DNA of 64,000 nucleotides from Pullilachnospira sp963929535 (GTDB lineage: Bacteria; Bacillota; Clostridia; Lachnospirales; Lachnospiraceae). Of this stretch, positions 61,218 to 64,000 are shown piece after piece (the stretch's first letter is position 1; each line of letters starts with the position of its first letter). Location: assembly GCA_963929535.1 (NCBI GenBank), contig CAWVIZ010000016.1, forward strand, positions 186,001 to 250,000, read 5' to 3'. The notes under the pieces are model-generated. The model had not been told where the DNA came from, ran no database searches, and worked only from the letters and a program-made list of their open reading frames with translations. A program made the position numbers and the translations under genes.

Positions 61218-62426
61218 TTATCCGGATTCTCCGTTAAACAGGCTGGTATCCAGGGCGTCCCGCACCAGCCGCAGGCCTTCCTCCCCGGACCAGCTGATCA
61301 CCCGGGGAAGCGCTCTGCTGAGAAACAGATAAATCCCTTCTGTGATGGAGTACGCCCCCGTGTTCTCAAACACCAGCAGATCTCCCAGATACGGCTCATA
61401 CAGGGGCATCCGCTTCACCAGCACATCGCTGACCGTGCACAGGGCGCCGCACACGGTCACTTCACACTGCCGGCCCTGCCGGCGCGTCTGATACGTTTTT
61501 CCGTCCAGCTGCTGATAAAAAGGCAGTTTCATAGCCATCGTCTGCCCGTAATAATTCAGATGATGGATCCCCCCGTCCACGATGCCGTAGGAAGTCTGAC
61601 GATTCACCTTTTCATCCACCAGCCGGGTTACATAACAGCCGCACGCAGCCGCCAGATACCGTCCCAGCTCCAGCGTGATCCTTCCGTCAAACTCCATCCC
61701 ATCCAGCATTTCCTTCAGCGCATCCGCCTGCTCCTTCAGGCTCACCGCCGGATCCTTCTGGAAATAAGCCACCGGAAGCCCCGGTCCGTACTCCAGCATG
61801 CGGGGCCTGTATCCCCACTCTCTTTCCAGCTTTTTCAGAAGCTCATCCAGATACTCCAGCTCCTCCTTTATGATCCTCCCCTTTTTCTGGGTTCCCGAAT
61901 AATACTGGATTCCCGCCAAATCCAGCAGAGGATACTTCTGCCTTTCCCTGATGATCCGGCACAGCTCCTCCTCATCCAGGCCAAACTGATTTCCGCTGGT
62001 AACCCGCAGCAGCAGCCGCAGCTTCCGGCTCTGATCCGGCCCGAAGATCTGCCGGGCTCCCCGGTTCAGCATATCCAGCTGCGAAAGGGACTCCACCGTA
62101 TACGTCCCACGGCCCTCCTGGGTTTTCAACACACGGAGGATCTCCTTTTCTTCCTTGTACACCCCGGACAGCACGATCTGTTCCATGGGGATCCCCAGCC
62201 TGCCGCAGATGGCAAATTCCCCGGGGGAGCACACCTCCAGCTTCAGTCCCTGGGCAGCCGCCGTTCTTATCAGAAAGGGATTGGCCTTCACGGCATAACA
62301 AAGCTGCACTCTGTCTCCCAGCACATCCCTCAGACTGCGGATCCGTTCCCGAAAATCTTCCAGATCCAGAAGATAAAAAGGCGTCCCGAACCTTCTGCAG
62401 GCGTCTGCAATCACCTCCTGCCTCAT
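61218..62426 (-). CDS. Fold-III PLP-dependent decarboxylase, possibly acting on the carrier-bound amino acid
   Basis: 402 residues: an N-terminal TIM barrel with the PLP lysine K48 in YAVKANP and a C-terminal beta domain with GALCTVSDVL and ENTGAYSI. Alanine racemases use a different lysine motif, so a decarboxylase is favoured. Where LysA has a His-Val-Gly-Ser type loop this protein reads YYSGTQ (175-180). From memory the SG(T/S)Q form occurs in BtrK, which decarboxylates glutamyl-carrier protein, and in the exosortase-associated group. Its gene overlaps the adenylation gene by four bases. It likely trims a dicarboxylic amino acid to a GABA-like group, or makes a free amino acid for loading; both are inferences. 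Confidence 0.8.
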   Translation of the reverse strand: MRQEVIADACRRFGTPFYLLDLEDFRERIRSLRDVLGDRVQLCYAVKANPFLIRTAAAQGLKLEVCSPGEFAICGRLGIPMEQIVLSGVYKEEKEILRVLKTQEGRGTYTVESLSQLDMLNRGARQIFGPDQSRKLRLLLRVTSGNQFGLDEEELCRIIRERQKYPLLDLAGIQYYSGTQKKGRIIKEELEYLDELLKKLEREWGYRPRMLEYGPGLPVAYFQKDPAVSLKEQADALKEMLDGMEFDGRITLELGRYLAAACGCYVTRLVDEKVNRQTSYGIVDGGIHHLNYYGQTMAMKLPFYQQLDGKTYQTRRQGRQCEVTVCGALCTVSDVLVKRMPLYEPYLGDLLVFENTGAYSITEGIYLFLSRALPRVISWSGEEGLRLVRDALDTSLFNGESG

Positions 62427-63943
62427 ACGCTTCCCTCCTTTGCCATCTGTTCCAGACGCTTCCTGTCCGTCTTTCCGTTTTTCGTCAGCGGAAAACAGTC
62501 CATCCTGTAAAATCCATTTGGCAGCATAAAAGCCGGAAGCCGGGTTCCCAGAAGCTTTTTTATCTGGCGTTTTTCCAGATTTCCCTCATAAAAAGCCTCG
62601 ATCCTGTTTTTCTCTTTATCAAAGATACAGCAGCTCCGGCCGATTCCCGGGATCTGTTCCATGGCGGCCTCGATCTCTCCCAGCTCGATCCGGTGGCCCA
62701 TATGCTTGATCTGGAAATCCTTTCTGGATGCGAAGTACAGTTCCCCGTCCTCCCCGTAATACCCCAGATCTCCTGTCCTGTATATCCTCTCCGGGTATCT
62801 GGGATTCAGCGGATTCTGCACAAATACCTTCTCCGTCTGTTCCCGGTTGTTGTAATATCCCAGGGCCAGAGCTGTTCCCGCCACACAGATCTCCCCTTTC
62901 CGGCCGGGTTCTGTTACCTCCCGGTCCTCCTCATCCAGCAGGAACACCGCCTCATTGGGAAACGGCCTGCCGATGGGAAGCGTCTCTCCCATTTCCAGCT
63001 CTCTTTCCACCCGGTAATAGGTGCAGTTGCAGGTGATCTCCGTGGGGCCGTACAGATTCACAAACTGAGCCCCGTCCAGCGCCTGCATCCACTGATTCAG
63101 ATGCTTTGCCGGCATCACCTCCCCGGAGAACAGCACCCGCTTCACACTGTGAGGGATCCGGTAATCAAAGCCATGCAAGGTTGTGACGATACAGAGGGCA
63201 GAGACCGCCCAGATCAGTGTGGTCACCTGGTGCTGACAAAGACAGTCCAGAAGCCGGGTCGGAAAGGAGAACAGCTTTTTGGGGATGATCTGCACCCGTG
63301 CTCCTGTTTTCAGGCCAGAATAGATATCCTTCACTGACACATCAAAATCCCAGGGCGCCTGGTTTCCGATCACATCCTCCTGTGTAATCCCGAAAAGCTC
63401 CGTGAAATGATCGATAAAGTCAATTACTGACCGGTGGCACACCACCACTCCTTTGGGTACTCCGGTGGAGCCGGAAGTAAATATCCCATACAGCGGATCC
63501 GTATCCCTGGCCTGACAGCGGATTTTCTTCAGAAGCTCCCGGCGGGCAGGCGCCGCTTCCAGCTCCTCCATCCACAGTACCTGACCGTCAAATCCCATGT
63601 TCTCCAGCTCACCGGCATATTCCCGGGAAGAGACCACCACTTCTGCCTCCAGCGTATCCAGGATCTGCCGGATCCTTTTTTCCGGCTGCCGGATATCCAG
63701 CAATATATAAAAGCATCCTGCACAGACGATTCCCATAAAGACCGCAATGGTATCCACACTTTTTTCCATCATCACAGGCACCGGCTGACGGGGAGGGATT
63801 CTCTCTGCCAGTCCGCTGCCGATCCTGTGTGCCCGGTCCAGAAGCTCCTGAAATGTGCAGGAACTCTCCTGATCCGCAAATGCCGTCTTTTGTGGGTATC
63901 GTCCGGCGGATGCCTCCAGATACTCCAGTATATTTCTTATCAT
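62423..63943 (-). CDS. Amino-acid adenylation enzyme, DltA-like
   Basis: 506 residues, the length of DltA. ANL-family motifs: A3 IFTSGSTGVPKG (154-165), A4 APWDFDVSVKDIYSGL (196-211) with D201 at the place that binds the substrate alpha-amino group, A5 NLYGPTEITCNC, A7 YRTGDLGYYGEDGELYF, and A10 LTKNGKTDRKRL. It should activate an amino acid with ATP and load it onto the adjacent carrier protein. First gene of the operon, with AAAGGAGAG before ATG 63943. Whether it takes D-alanine or a dicarboxylic amino acid cannot be read from sequence alone. Confidence 0.9.
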   Translation of the reverse strand: MIRNILEYLEASAGRYPQKTAFADQESSCTFQELLDRAHRIGSGLAERIPPRQPVPVMMEKSVDTIAVFMGIVCAGCFYILLDIRQPEKRIRQILDTLEAEVVVSSREYAGELENMGFDGQVLWMEELEAAPARRELLKKIRCQARDTDPLYGIFTSGSTGVPKGVVVCHRSVIDFIDHFTELFGITQEDVIGNQAPWDFDVSVKDIYSGLKTGARVQIIPKKLFSFPTRLLDCLCQHQVTTLIWAVSALCIVTTLHGFDYRIPHSVKRVLFSGEVMPAKHLNQWMQALDGAQFVNLYGPTEITCNCTYYRVERELEMGETLPIGRPFPNEAVFLLDEEDREVTEPGRKGEICVAGTALALGYYNNREQTEKVFVQNPLNPRYPERIYRTGDLGYYGEDGELYFASRKDFQIKHMGHRIELGEIEAAMEQIPGIGRSCCIFDKEKNRIEAFYEGNLEKRQIKKLLGTRLPAFMLPNGFYRMDCFPLTKNGKTDRKRLEQMAKEGSV

Positions 63944-63982
63944 TCTTTACACTCTCCTTTGAAAGAAATCTCTTCCTCAGAG

Positions 63983-63988
63983 AGTATA
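63983..63988 (-). promoter_or_regulatory. -10 element of the Dlt-like operon promoter
   Basis: TATACT on the minus strand, about 40 bases before ATG 63943. The -35 would lie at or past the window edge. Confidence 0.45.
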
Positions 63989-64000
63989 TCAGATTTTCCC

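Noticed and set aside
61218..62426. Alanine racemase supplying D-alanine to the Dlt-like operon
   Set aside because: The lysine motif YAVKAN and the GALCT/GAY C-terminal motifs are those of decarboxylases, not of alanine racemases (VVKANAYGHG type).

Overview
The window looks like chromosome of a spore-forming, moderate-GC member of the Clostridia, most likely a Lachnospiraceae gut bacterium. The evidence is a run of sporulation genes (spoIIE, yabP, yabQ, spoIIID, a CotS-like kinase, a Spo0A-C-like gene), AGGAGG-type ribosome binding sites, Gram-positive style TTGACA-N17-TATAAT promoters, and the order mazG-hup-rqcP-yabP-yabQ-divIC-spoIIE-tilS-hpt-ftsH, which matches the Bacillus subtilis yabN-ftsH region. 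No rRNA or species marker is present, so the genus is not fixed.

Layout. 1-2.4 kb: a partial fructokinase, a 143-bp miniature transposable element and glyA. 2.4-7.2 kb: five tRNA genes around a DtxR/MntR-type regulator and a small Spo0A-C-domain gene split by a complete IS21-family element (5-bp target duplication). 7.4-9.5 kb: a GH13 enzyme. 9.8-22.8 kb, all minus strand: ftsH-hpt-tilS-spoIIE-divIC-yabQ-yabP-rqcP-hup-mazG, then phosphoglucomutase, a CotS-like kinase, a MATE exporter and spoIIID. 23.0-32.9 kb: a PrpR-like activator divergent from an acid-sugar cluster (DUF1537 kinase, cytoplasmic BNR propeller protein, iron alcohol dehydrogenase, DapA-family lyase, PdxA2, SLC13-type transporter, VOC protein). 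33.0-38.4 kb: a Ugp-like ABC importer with a glycerophosphodiesterase, a divergent LysR regulator and the second copy of the miniature element between them. 38.5-45.2 kb: a six-gene polyamine operon running from arginine to spermidine, with an unusually structured upstream region. 45.8-49.5 kb: a small hypothetical gene and a large fusion of an EndoQ-like PHP nuclease with a UvrD helicase. 49.6-57.2 kb: a MATE exporter, kbl-tdh (threonine to glycine) with palindromic intergenic repeats, and a GH38 alpha-mannosidase. 57.7-58.3 kb: a macrodomain hydrolase. 58.4-64 kb: a Dlt-like operon that carries an additional PLP decarboxylase.

How genes work together. The last operon joins an amino-acid adenylation enzyme, a fold-III PLP decarboxylase, a carrier protein, an MBOAT transferase and a DltD/SGNH-like protein. 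This is the layout of D-alanylation of surface polymers, but with an extra decarboxylation step that suggests a different aminoacyl substituent. The acid-sugar cluster couples import of an organic anion to a kinase plus PdxA2, which in known systems turn threonate into dihydroxyacetone phosphate; the propeller protein, aldolase-like and dehydrogenase genes imply a larger starting substrate. The polyamine operon encodes both the carboxyspermidine route and a SpeE-type aminopropyltransferase.

The strongest leads are the Dlt-like operon with its decarboxylase, the EndoQ-UvrD fusion, the propeller/DUF1537/PdxA2 cluster, the miniature elements with IS66-like ends, and the structured RNA candidate upstream of speA.
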